From: Spirochaetales bacterium
GTDB lineage: Bacteria; Spirochaetota; Spirochaetia; Treponematales; Rectinemataceae
Length of the DNA: 5,243 nt
NCBI GenBank assembly: GCA_015657395.1
Contig: JADLKI010000001.1
Span: 33,819-39,061, forward strand
Direction of reading: 5' to 3'
Position 1 is the first letter of the stretch; each line of letters begins with the position of its first letter. The notes below the pieces were generated by a model, which worked only from the letters and a program-made list of their open reading frames with translations, made no database searches and had not been told where the DNA came from. The translations under genes were made by a program, and so were the position numbers. Below are positions 1 to 5,243 of the stretch, piece by piece.

Positions 1-723
1 CCCAAGAAGCCTTCCCAGCTCTCGGGAGGACAGCGGCAGCGCGTTGCGATCGCCCGCGCCCTCATCAACGAACCTTCCATACTGCTCCTCGACGAGCCAC
101 TGTCCGCCCTCGATGCGAAGCTCAGACAGCACATGCTCATGGAGCTGGATACAATTCACGACAAAGTGGGCATAACCTTTATCTATGTGACGCACGACCA
201 GCAGGAAGCGCTTTCGGTGTCGGACCGCATCGCGGTCATGAATATGGGCGAAGTGCTCCAGATTGGCACGCCGCGGCAGATCTATGAAAACCCCGCGACC
301 GAATTCGTCGCCCGCTTTATCGGCGAGACCAATGTCTTCAATCTGAAGATCATATCTATCGATGGTACAAAAATATATGGCGAGACGGACGGGCTCGGCC
401 CCATGTCCGTCGACGACGAGACCGATGCCAAACCGGGCGAGACGGTGCTTGCGACCATCAGGCCGGAAAAAATCCGCATATCCACGGACATACCCGACAC
501 AAGCGGGGGACGCATCAATATTCTCCATGGCCATGTCGCCGAGCCCATATATTCGGGTTTCCAGACCAAGTATGTCGTGCAGCTCGACACAGGGGTGATG
601 GTCACCGTGTACAGGCAGCATGCAAACTGGTCCGAAGGAATCCCCGATATCGAGTGGAAGGATGAGGTCTACCTGTCGTTCAGCGCTGCGGACATGGTGA
701 TCGTGGAGATGCACGAGCAATGA
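1..723 (+). CDS. potA: Spermidine/putrescine ABC transporter ATP-binding protein PotA (5' end missing)
   Basis: ATPase subunit of a polyamine importer, acting at the cytoplasmic face of the membrane. The reading frame is open from base 1, so the protein starts upstream; 240 residues are visible. In order they show the ABC signature LSGGQRQR (visible residues 7-14), Walker B with catalytic Glu in ILLLDEP (27-33), the D-loop SALD (35-38) and the H-loop VTHDQ (His65). Next comes the helical end of the nucleotide-binding domain ([21 protein letters not shown]) and a C-terminal TOBE-type regulatory domain from about residue 95 to the end. Walker A and the Q-loop lie outside the window; family members are usually about 350-380 residues, so roughly a third is missing. 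The stop overlaps the potB start as ATGA. The ATPase family also serves sugar and iron importers; the polyamine assignment rests mainly on potB, potC and potD downstream. Confidence 0.93.
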   Translation, partial: PKKPSQLSGGQRQRVAIARALINEPSILLLDEPLSALDAKLRQHMLMELDTIHDKVGITFIYVTHDQQEALSVSDRIAVMNMGEVLQIGTPRQIYENPATEFVARFIGETNVFNLKIISIDGTKIYGETDGLGPMSVDDETDAKPGETVLATIRPEKIRISTDIPDTSGGRINILHGHVAEPIYSGFQTKYVVQLDTGVMVTVYRQHANWSEGIPDIEWKDEVYLSFSAADMVIVEMHEQ

Positions 724-1604
724 AAAAACAAGTGGGACTCTTGTATACATTGCCGCAGCTCCTGTGGCTGTTTGTGTTCTTTGCCGCTCCCCTGTGCATC
801 ATCATCGCCTACTCGTTTTTGAAAAAGGGGCTCTATGGCGGGGTCGAGCCGCAGTTCAGCGTCGAGGCCTATACGGCGATGGCCAACCCCAACATTCTTC
901 TTGTCACATGGCGCACGCTCAAGATGTCCGTCATCGCTACCGCCCTGACTCTTCTTGTTGCGCTGCCCTGCGGCTACAGCATCGCCCGTTCCAAAAATCA
1001 GGCCATCAGGCTTTTTCTGGTCATAGTGCCGTTTTGGACCAACTTCCTCGTGCGCATCTATGCGTGGATCGCCATCCTGGGGAATGAAGGGTTCCTGAAC
1101 GATATTCTGCGCGCTCTGCACCTCACCACGGAGAGTGTCCAGTTTCTGTACAATCAGACTGCCGTCATCCTCGTCCTTGTCTACATGTATCTGCCCTATG
1201 CGATCCTGCCGCTTTTCTCGACGATCGACAAATTCGATTTTACGCTGCTCGACGCGGCGAGGGATCTGGGGGCGACACGGTTCCAGGCATATCTGCGCAT
1301 TTTGCTTCCCAACATCAAGAGCGGGCTGGTGACGGCGGGGCTCTTCACCTTTGTCCCGATATTCGGAGCCTACGCCGTGCCCCTGCTCGTCGGCGGCAAG
1401 GACTCCTACATGCTGGGCAACATCATCGCCGACCAGCTGACCAAGACGCGCAACTGGCCGCTCGCCTCGTCCATCTCGATGACGGTGACCGTTCTCACCA
1501 CCGGCCTCGTATTTCTCATTGCGATGCGGAAACCGCGCGAACAGAAGCAGGTCTTCGATGCAGACCCGGCATTCATGCAAGCCTCTCCTGCGGGGAAGAG
1601 GTAA
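720..1604 (+). CDS. potB: Spermidine/putrescine ABC transporter permease PotB
   Basis: One of two inner-membrane channel subunits of the polyamine importer. The 294-residue product is close to the usual PotB length. It opens with a short basic stretch and a hydrophobic segment (about residues 7-32), followed by an extracytoplasmic loop and further hydrophobic segments near 62-88, 98-119, 143-166, 200-222 and 246-266, giving six predicted membrane spans. The cytoplasmic EAA loop that docks on PotA is visible as [20 protein letters not shown] (residues 178-197), with the conserved Gly of the motif. The ATG overlaps the potA stop; the nearest Shine-Dalgarno-like run is GGAG at 705-708, 11 bases away, so translation is probably coupled to potA. 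The EAA-motif alanine is preceded by Asp where Glu is usual, a mild substitution. potC follows after 3 bases. Confidence 0.95.
   Translation: MKKQVGLLYTLPQLLWLFVFFAAPLCIIIAYSFLKKGLYGGVEPQFSVEAYTAMANPNILLVTWRTLKMSVIATALTLLVALPCGYSIARSKNQAIRLFLVIVPFWTNFLVRIYAWIAILGNEGFLNDILRALHLTTESVQFLYNQTAVILVLVYMYLPYAILPLFSTIDKFDFTLLDAARDLGATRFQAYLRILLPNIKSGLVTAGLFTFVPIFGAYAVPLLVGGKDSYMLGNIIADQLTKTRNWPLASSISMTVTVLTTGLVFLIAMRKPREQKQVFDADPAFMQASPAGKR
1592..1601 (+). promoter_or_regulatory. Ribosome binding site for potC
   Basis: The purine-rich run GGGGAAGAGG ends six bases before the ATG at 1608 and overlaps the last codons of potB. It supports 1608 as the potC start over internal ATGs at 1650, 1671 and 1707. 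Of these, only 1650 has a weak alternative (AGGA at 1641-1644). Confidence 0.65.
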
Positions 1605-1607
1605 TCC

Positions 1608-2486
1608 ATGGCGCACATACCGAGACGACCAAAGGCGCTGAGGATTGCCATGCTGTGGCGGGCGCGGCGCATGCTCCGGAAGGGTGGCACTGCGGCGCGC
1701 AAATTCATGCCGGCCCGTTCCTCCCTCTCCAATGCGATCTACTGGGCAGTCATCGGTTTTCTCTTTCTGCCCCTGTTCGTGCTTGTGTTTTATTCCTTCA
1801 ATGCGGGGCGGCAGACCACATGGCAGGGGTTCTCTTTCGTGTGGTACCAGAAACTGGTGATGGAGTCGCCGGAACTCTGGCACGCATTCTCCAATTCCAT
1901 CATCATAGCCTTCGGTTCAGCGCTGATGTCGACGGCCATAGGCAGTCTGGCGGCGGTCGGGACCGCACGCTACTCCTTCAAGCTCAAGAATTTCGTCTCC
2001 ACCATGAGTTTTATACCGATGATCCTGCCCGAAATTGTCGTCGGCGTATCGCTGCTCATCTTCTTTGCCGGCGTTGGCCTGAGGCTGGGGCTCCTCACGG
2101 TGTGGATCGCCCATACAACCTTCAATCTGCCCTTTGTGTACCTGCTGGTCTCGGCAAGGCTCGACGAAGCCGATCCGAGCATCGTCGAAGCCGCGCGGGA
2201 CCTCGGCGCAAACGAAATGCAGATACTTTTCCGCATCATTCTGCCCATGGCCCTGCCCGGCATATTGAGCGCTTTCCTGACGGCCATCACGCTCTCGCTC
2301 GAAGACTTCGTGATCACCTTCTTCGTGACCGGCCCGGGGGGAACGACGCTCCCTCTCTATATCTATTCCATGATCCGGTTTGGAGTTTCGCCCGTCATCA
2401 ATGCGCTCTCTGCGGTGATGGTGGCCGGGACTGTACTTCTCGTCTATCCGATGAGGAATTTCCTGAAAGTGTTTGCAGCGCGATGA
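1608..2486 (+). CDS. potC: Spermidine/putrescine ABC transporter permease PotC
   Basis: Second membrane subunit of the polyamine importer. The 292-residue product has a predicted first span at about residues 45-63, the typical PotC segment FYSFNAGRQTTWQGFSFVWY (63-82), and further hydrophobic spans covering about 98-120, 130-157, 160-182, 214-240 and 262-285. The EAA loop for contact with PotA is EAARDLGANEMQILFRIILP, beginning at Glu194. The stretch SLEDFVITFFVTGPGGTTLP matches the family pattern SLDDxVxxxFVTGP, followed by LYIYSMIRFGVSPVINAL. The unusual part is the N-terminus: about 40 residues precede the first span and roughly a third are Arg or Lys, whereas E. coli PotC, as I remember it, has only about a dozen. 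The Shine-Dalgarno run before 1608 supports this long form, but ATG 1650 would give a product 14 residues shorter. Confidence 0.93.
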   Translation: MAHIPRRPKALRIAMLWRARRMLRKGGTAARKFMPARSSLSNAIYWAVIGFLFLPLFVLVFYSFNAGRQTTWQGFSFVWYQKLVMESPELWHAFSNSIIIAFGSALMSTAIGSLAAVGTARYSFKLKNFVSTMSFIPMILPEIVVGVSLLIFFAGVGLRLGLLTVWIAHTTFNLPFVYLLVSARLDEADPSIVEAARDLGANEMQILFRIILPMALPGILSAFLTAITLSLEDFVITFFVTGPGGTTLPLYIYSMIRFGVSPVINALSAVMVAGTVLLVYPMRNFLKVFAAR

Positions 2487-2500
2487 TGTTGCGCATATAT

Positions 2501-2508
2501 AGAGGAGG
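2501..2508 (+). promoter_or_regulatory. Strong ribosome binding site for potD
   Basis: AGAGGAGG lies six bases before the ATG at 2515, in the 28-base gap after potC. It is the closest match to the anti-Shine-Dalgarno sequence in the window and fits the need to make more binding protein than permease. The gap also contains an AT-rich run (CATATATAG, 2494-2502), too short to call a promoter. Confidence 0.75.
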
Positions 2509-2514
2509 TCCAAC

Positions 2515-3570
2515 ATGGTAAAACTGCGGGGGATTCTGTTGAATCTGTCCGGTCTTGCTCTTATCAGCACGCTGCTTGTGCTGAGCGGGTGCGGAGGCGG
2601 CGGACAGTCCAAAACGCTGTATATTTTCAACTGGACATACTATACGCCGGATTCCGTCATCCAGAAATTCGAACAGGAATACGGTGTCAAAGTTGTCTAC
2701 GATACCTTTGCGTCCAATGAGGAGATGTTCGCGAAGCTGAAGGCCGGCGGCGCAAATTACGATATCACCTTCCCCTCCGGCGACTATGTGTCGATCATGA
2801 TCAAGGAAGGCATGCTCGAGAAGATCGACAAGTCGAAGCTCAAGAATTTTGCGAATGTCGATCCGGCGGTGCTCGCACAGTGCGATTTCGATCCGGGGAA
2901 CCAGTATTCGATTCCCTATTATCTGGGAGCGGCCGGCGTCGCCGTCGACAAGACGAAAGTTCAGAATTATGACCGGTCATGGTCGATTTTCGGACAGAAA
3001 GATTTGGCCAACCGCATGATCATGCTCGACGACATGCGCGAAGTGATGGGCGATGCGCTCAAGTATCTTGGATATTCCGTGAATACGACCGACCAGCAGC
3101 AGATCGACGAGGCGCGCGATCTCATCAACAATGTATGGAAACCCAACCTCCTCAAATTCGATGCGGAGGCCTTTGCGAAGAGCTTTGCCGCCGGCGAAGT
3201 CTGGGTGGCCCAGGGATATGCGGAGTCAATCTTCGCGGAGGTCGACAAGTCCAACTGGGGCACGGTCGATTTCTTCATTCCCAAGGAGGGCGGGCCGAGT
3301 TATCTGGATTCGATGGTCATCCTCAAGGGTTCCAAGAACAAGGATCTCGCGCTGAAGTTCATCGATTTTATCCACAGGCCGGAAATCTATGCCGAATTCT
3401 GCGACTATTTCGGCTTTCCTGCGACGGCCAATATCCCCGCAAGGGCGCTCAAGAAGGGAGAGTCGTGGTACCGCCCCGAGGACCTTCTGAACTGCGAACT
3501 GAAGAAGGATGTGGGCGCGGACCTCGAAAAATACAACGCTGCGTGGCAGACCATCCGCGTAGGCAAGTGA
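2515..3570 (+). CDS. potD: Polyamine-binding lipoprotein PotD (extracytoplasmic substrate-binding protein)
   Basis: Substrate-binding protein of the importer, predicted to deliver spermidine and/or putrescine to PotBC. The 351-residue product starts with a lipoprotein signal peptide: basic MVKLR, a hydrophobic core, and lipobox LSGC with Cys26 as the lipidated residue, followed by a GGGG linker. The mature part follows the E. coli PotD pattern closely: LYIFNWTYYTP (35-45), YDTFASNEEMFAKLKAG, DITFPSGDYV, KEGMLEKIDKSKLKNFANVD, DDMREVMGDALKYLGYS (172-188), PKEGG and YLDS (263-266), and a C-terminal KKDVGADLEKYNAAW. By recalled alignment, Trp40, Thr41, Tyr43, Asp173, Glu176 and Asp265 match polyamine-contacting residues of E. 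coli PotD (Trp34, Thr35, Tyr37, Asp168, Glu171, Asp257). The two other pocket tryptophans are replaced by Tyr235 and Tyr263, so substrate preference cannot be transferred from E. coli. It is the last gene of the operon, with a hairpin 6 bases after the stop. Confidence 0.95.
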   Translation: MVKLRGILLNLSGLALISTLLVLSGCGGGGQSKTLYIFNWTYYTPDSVIQKFEQEYGVKVVYDTFASNEEMFAKLKAGGANYDITFPSGDYVSIMIKEGMLEKIDKSKLKNFANVDPAVLAQCDFDPGNQYSIPYYLGAAGVAVDKTKVQNYDRSWSIFGQKDLANRMIMLDDMREVMGDALKYLGYSVNTTDQQQIDEARDLINNVWKPNLLKFDAEAFAKSFAAGEVWVAQGYAESIFAEVDKSNWGTVDFFIPKEGGPSYLDSMVILKGSKNKDLALKFIDFIHRPEIYAEFCDYFGFPATANIPARALKKGESWYRPEDLLNCELKKDVGADLEKYNAAWQTIRVGK

Positions 3571-3576
3571 TCGGGA

Positions 3577-3605
3577 AGGCTGCCCGCAGAAGATGCGGGC
3601 AGCCT
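3577..3605. terminator. Bidirectional hairpin between convergent operons
   Basis: A perfect 10-bp inverted repeat (GGCTGCCCGC at 3578-3587, GCGGGCAGCC at 3595-3604) encloses the 7-base loop AGAAGAT; an outer A-T pair (3577/3605) extends it to 11 bp. It starts 6 bases after the potD stop and lies 28 bases after the rhodanese stop on the other strand, so it is placed to end both transcripts. Neither side has a real U-tract (TCGTGC on plus, TTCCCG on minus), so intrinsic termination may be weak; it may instead block read-through or protect 3' ends. Confidence 0.65.
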
Positions 3606-3633
3606 CGTGCGGCATAGATTTGCCTGAATATGC

Positions 3634-3912
3634 TCAATAGTTTGGCATGTCGTCCAGGCCGCCGGCGTTGACGACTTTGGAGAAGCCGAGCGATTTCAAT
3701 ATTTTCGACGCATATGCCGAACGGGCGCCGGATGCACAGTAGAGCACTACCGGCGTATCCTTCTGGCCGATCTCATTCGCGCGCTGCGTAATCTCGTTGA
3801 CGGGGATGCAGATCGCGTTTGGGTAGTGTTCTTCCTCAAATTCTTCCTCCGTCCTCACGTCCACAACGACCGCGCCGCTGCTGATGAGTTCTTCGATTGG
3901 ATTGAGCGCCAT
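3634..3912 (-). CDS. Single-domain rhodanese-like sulfurtransferase
   Basis: A 92-residue, one-domain rhodanese, probably cytoplasmic because no signal peptide is visible. It is expected to carry sulfane sulfur as a cysteine persulfide. Family features in order: a VVVDVRTEEEFEEEHYPNA segment with the Asp-x-Arg of the CDC25/rhodanese fold (Asp18, Arg20), IPVNEI (36-41), and the active-site loop YCASGARS with catalytic Cys59, Gly62 and Arg64 at the standard CxxGxRS spacing. The C-terminal LGFSKVVNAGGLDDMP is the usual last strand and helix. Its length matches GlpE/PspE-type proteins, though this does not fix the substrate. The start lies 3 bases after the stop of the flavoprotein gene, and the Shine-Dalgarno run sits inside that gene's last codons, so the two are almost surely co-transcribed and coupled. 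The neighbour's own rhodanese domain lacks the catalytic Cys, which this protein has. Confidence 0.93.
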   Translation of the reverse strand: MALNPIEELISSGAVVVDVRTEEEFEEEHYPNAICIPVNEITQRANEIGQKDTPVVLYCASGARSAYASKILKSLGFSKVVNAGGLDDMPNY

Positions 3913-3915
3913 GGT

Positions 3916-5243
3916 TCATTCTCCTTCCTCGATTGTGTCCTGAACTTCCTGCACAAGCCTCAGGCTCATGTAGCCGCCGCTTATATAGTGGATATCCTCC
4001 CTGTCATTCTGAACGAGCTGGCGGTAGGCGAGGTGCCCCTCGAACCCCGCCTTGGAAACGATGAATATCGGTCCGGCCGGAACTTCTCCGATCCTGTCCC
4101 GGAGCTCGTCGAGGGGAATGTGGATGCTGCCTCTGATGTGGCCATGCAGGTATTCGGCATAGGTACGCACATCGAGGATCGTCACAGTACCCTGGCGGAT
4201 GAGCGGCGCCGCTTCCTGGGCGGTGAAGAATTTCGAGAAGCCCTGCATATCGTTGAGTGCGGCGAAGGACGCCATCTGCATCGGGTCGTTCGCGCTCGAG
4301 TAGGGCGGGGCATAGGCCAGATCGAGCTCGGCGATGTCTTCCAGGGAAAGTCCCGCGTGCACCGCGACCGCGAGAACGTCGATGCGTTTCTCGACACCTT
4401 CCTTTCCGAAGGCCTGTGCCCCGAGGATTTTTCCGTCCTTTTGATAGATTATCTTGAGGCTTAATTCCTCATGGCCCGGGTAGTAGGTCGCGTGGTGCGC
4501 TCTGTGGATGGTCACGGCCCTGGCGTCGATGCTGGCTGCCCTGGCCGCCTTTTCCGAGAGTCCGGTCATCGAGAAGGTACGGTCCATCACCTTCACCACC
4601 GAAGTCCCCATTGCCCCCGAATATTTCATTGCACCGCCGAGGGCGTTTGTGGCTGCAATGCGGCCCTGGCGGTTTGCGGGCCCGGCGAGCGGCATGCGGA
4701 CTGTGGTCCCATCGGGCACGCGCAGGACTTCGATCATGTCGCCTGCGGCGTAGATGTCCGGGTCGCTGGTTCTGAGCCGTTCATCGACGGCGAGGCCGCC
4801 TGCATTGCCTATCGCGAGGCCGGCCTGTCGTGCCAAGTCGAGGTTGGGGCGGACTCCGGCGGCGAGAAGGACCATGTCTGCCGGAATCGCCGTGCCGTCG
4901 TTGAGAGTGGCTGTACGCACATCCCAATCTATGCGCGCTACGGACTTGCCCGTAATCGTCGTTACGCCATGTTCGGCCAGGGCCTGGACGATCTGCGCGC
5001 CGAATTCCGGGTCAGCGGGCGGCATGACCTGATGCATGAACTCGACGATGGTCGTCGAAATTCCGCGTCTGTTGAAGGCTTCGGCCGCTTCGAGGCCTAT
5101 GAAGCCTCCTCCCACCACGAGCGCTGATTTCGGGTCATATTCTTTGATAAAAGCTTCGATTTTATCTGTGTCGGGAATGGTCCAGAGTTTGAATACATTG
5201 GGGCTGTCCAGACCATCGATCTGCGGCCTCAGGGGACTTCCCC
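3916..5243 (-). CDS. CoA-disulfide reductase-type FAD/NAD(P) oxidoreductase with C-terminal rhodanese-like domain (5' end missing)
   Basis: Flavoprotein of the CoADR / NAD(P)H-dependent persulfide reductase group, which reduces CoA disulfide, CoA persulfide or polysulfide in the cytoplasm. The frame stays open to the right edge, so the GTG at 5118 is an internal Val codon, not the start. Visible are 441 residues: the end of the first FAD-binding region (GSPLRPQIDGLDSPNVFKL, as in this family), the NAD(P)-binding loop VVGGGFIGLE (42-51) with an acidic residue ending the second strand (VEF, Glu67), the FAD-contacting DPDIYAAGD motif (about 160-168), the dimerisation domain with HHATYYPGHEE and AYAPPYSSANDP, and a rhodanese-like domain from about 341. 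Family fusions are about 550-570 residues, so some 110-125 are missing, including the FAD GxGxxG and the CoA-linked catalytic Cys; reductase activity therefore cannot be confirmed here. The fused rhodanese loop has Ser for Cys. Alternatives within the superfamily are NADH oxidase or peroxidase, less likely given the rhodanese fusion. Confidence 0.92.
   Translation of the reverse strand, partial: GSPLRPQIDGLDSPNVFKLWTIPDTDKIEAFIKEYDPKSALVVGGGFIGLEAAEAFNRRGISTTIVEFMHQVMPPADPEFGAQIVQALAEHGVTTITGKSVARIDWDVRTATLNDGTAIPADMVLLAAGVRPNLDLARQAGLAIGNAGGLAVDERLRTSDPDIYAAGDMIEVLRVPDGTTVRMPLAGPANRQGRIAATNALGGAMKYSGAMGTSVVKVMDRTFSMTGLSEKAARAASIDARAVTIHRAHHATYYPGHEELSLKIIYQKDGKILGAQAFGKEGVEKRIDVLAVAVHAGLSLEDIAELDLAYAPPYSSANDPMQMASFAALNDMQGFSKFFTAQEAAPLIRQGTVTILDVRTYAEYLHGHIRGSIHIPLDELRDRIGEVPAGPIFIVSKAGFEGHLAYRQLVQNDREDIHYISGGYMSLRLVQEVQDTIEEGE
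3921..3926 (-). promoter_or_regulatory. Ribosome binding site for the single-domain rhodanese
   Basis: Read on the minus strand, AAGGAG lies eight bases before the ATG at 3912 and within the last codons of the upstream flavoprotein gene. The overlap implies that ribosomes finishing the upstream gene can restart here. It supports 3912 as the start. Confidence 0.7.
3949..4221 (-). other. Degenerate rhodanese domain of the flavoprotein (catalytic Cys replaced by Ser)
   Basis: This C-terminal domain keeps the rhodanese fold signatures: VTILDVRTYAEYLHGHIRGS, IHIPLDELRDRI and a final ISGGY strand. Where active fusions have a CxxGxRG-like loop, this one reads SKAGFEGHLAYR. The codon at 4056-4054 is TCC (Ser), one base from TGC (Cys), and the loop arginine is Glu (GAG at 4041-4039). 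The surrounding residues still align without a gap, so these are substitutions and not a frameshift. The domain should not form a persulfide; a structural or partner-binding role is the likely alternative. Confidence 0.8.

Noticed and set aside
669..1883. A 404-codon open frame on the minus strand opposite potB and the start of potC.
   Set aside because: It lies antisense to a clearly coding, conserved permease. Its product is rich in Arg, His, Gln, Asp and Glu with no recognisable domain, as expected when a GC-rich hydrophobic gene is read backwards.
1655..2521. A 288-codon plus-strand open frame in another frame over potC.
   Set aside because: It overlaps potC almost completely and lacks family features; potC has membrane spans and the EAA loop.
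1917..2630. A 237-codon minus-strand open frame opposite potC and the start of potD.
   Set aside because: It spans the potC-potD junction in antisense, has shadow-like composition and no motif; potC and potD are unambiguous.
4039..4056. A frameshift or pseudogene explanation for the lost rhodanese cysteine.
   Set aside because: The reading frame and the residues on both sides align with the family without gaps, and the gene ends with a normal stop just before the coupled downstream start.
3826..4464. A 212-codon plus-strand open frame opposite the rhodanese and flavoprotein genes.
   Set aside because: It is antisense to two genes with clear domain motifs and shows no domain of its own.
5116..5118. 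GTG as the start codon of the flavoprotein gene.
   Set aside because: The frame stays open upstream to the window edge and encodes family-typical sequence (SPLRPQIDGLDSPNVFKL), and the GTG falls inside the NAD(P)-binding strand VVGGGFIG, so it is an internal Val.
4471..5127. A 218-codon plus-strand open frame opposite the flavoprotein gene.
   Set aside because: It is a shadow of the NAD(P)-binding and dimerisation coding sequence; its Gly/Arg/Val/His-rich product has no recognisable motif.

Overview
The window holds six protein genes in two convergent operons and no RNA genes, mobile elements or CRISPR arrays. The plus strand (1-3570) carries a classical polyamine ABC importer in the order potA-potB-potC-potD, with the 5' part of potA outside the window. 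The minus strand (5243-3634) carries a sulfur/thiol redox pair: a CoA-disulfide reductase-type flavoprotein with a C-terminal rhodanese-like domain (its N-terminus lies beyond the right edge), followed after 3 bases by a small free-standing rhodanese. The two operons meet tail to tail in a 63-base gap containing a perfect inverted repeat.

The organism is a bacterium of moderately high GC, with Shine-Dalgarno-led, tightly packed genes. PotD has a lipobox (LSGC), so it is a membrane-anchored lipoprotein rather than a free periplasmic protein as in E. coli. The taxon cannot be fixed from this window. The combination of a lipoprotein PotD and a CoA-disulfide reductase/rhodanese fusion fits several anaerobic lineages; a spirochaete is only an impression.

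Importer: PotD would capture spermidine or putrescine outside the membrane, PotB and PotC form the channel, and PotA dimers hydrolyse ATP. potA/potB overlap by four bases (ATGA), potB/potC are 3 bases apart and potC/potD 28 bases apart, with a strong ribosome binding site before potD.

Redox pair: the flavoprotein has the NAD(P)-binding, FAD-contacting and dimerisation parts of the CoADR/Npsr family. Its fused rhodanese domain is the most interesting point in the window. The catalytic cysteine position reads Ser and the loop arginine reads Glu, so the domain should lack sulfurtransferase activity. The adjacent free-standing rhodanese has an intact CASGARS loop. The inference is that the persulfide-carrying function of the fusion has moved to the separate, translationally coupled protein.
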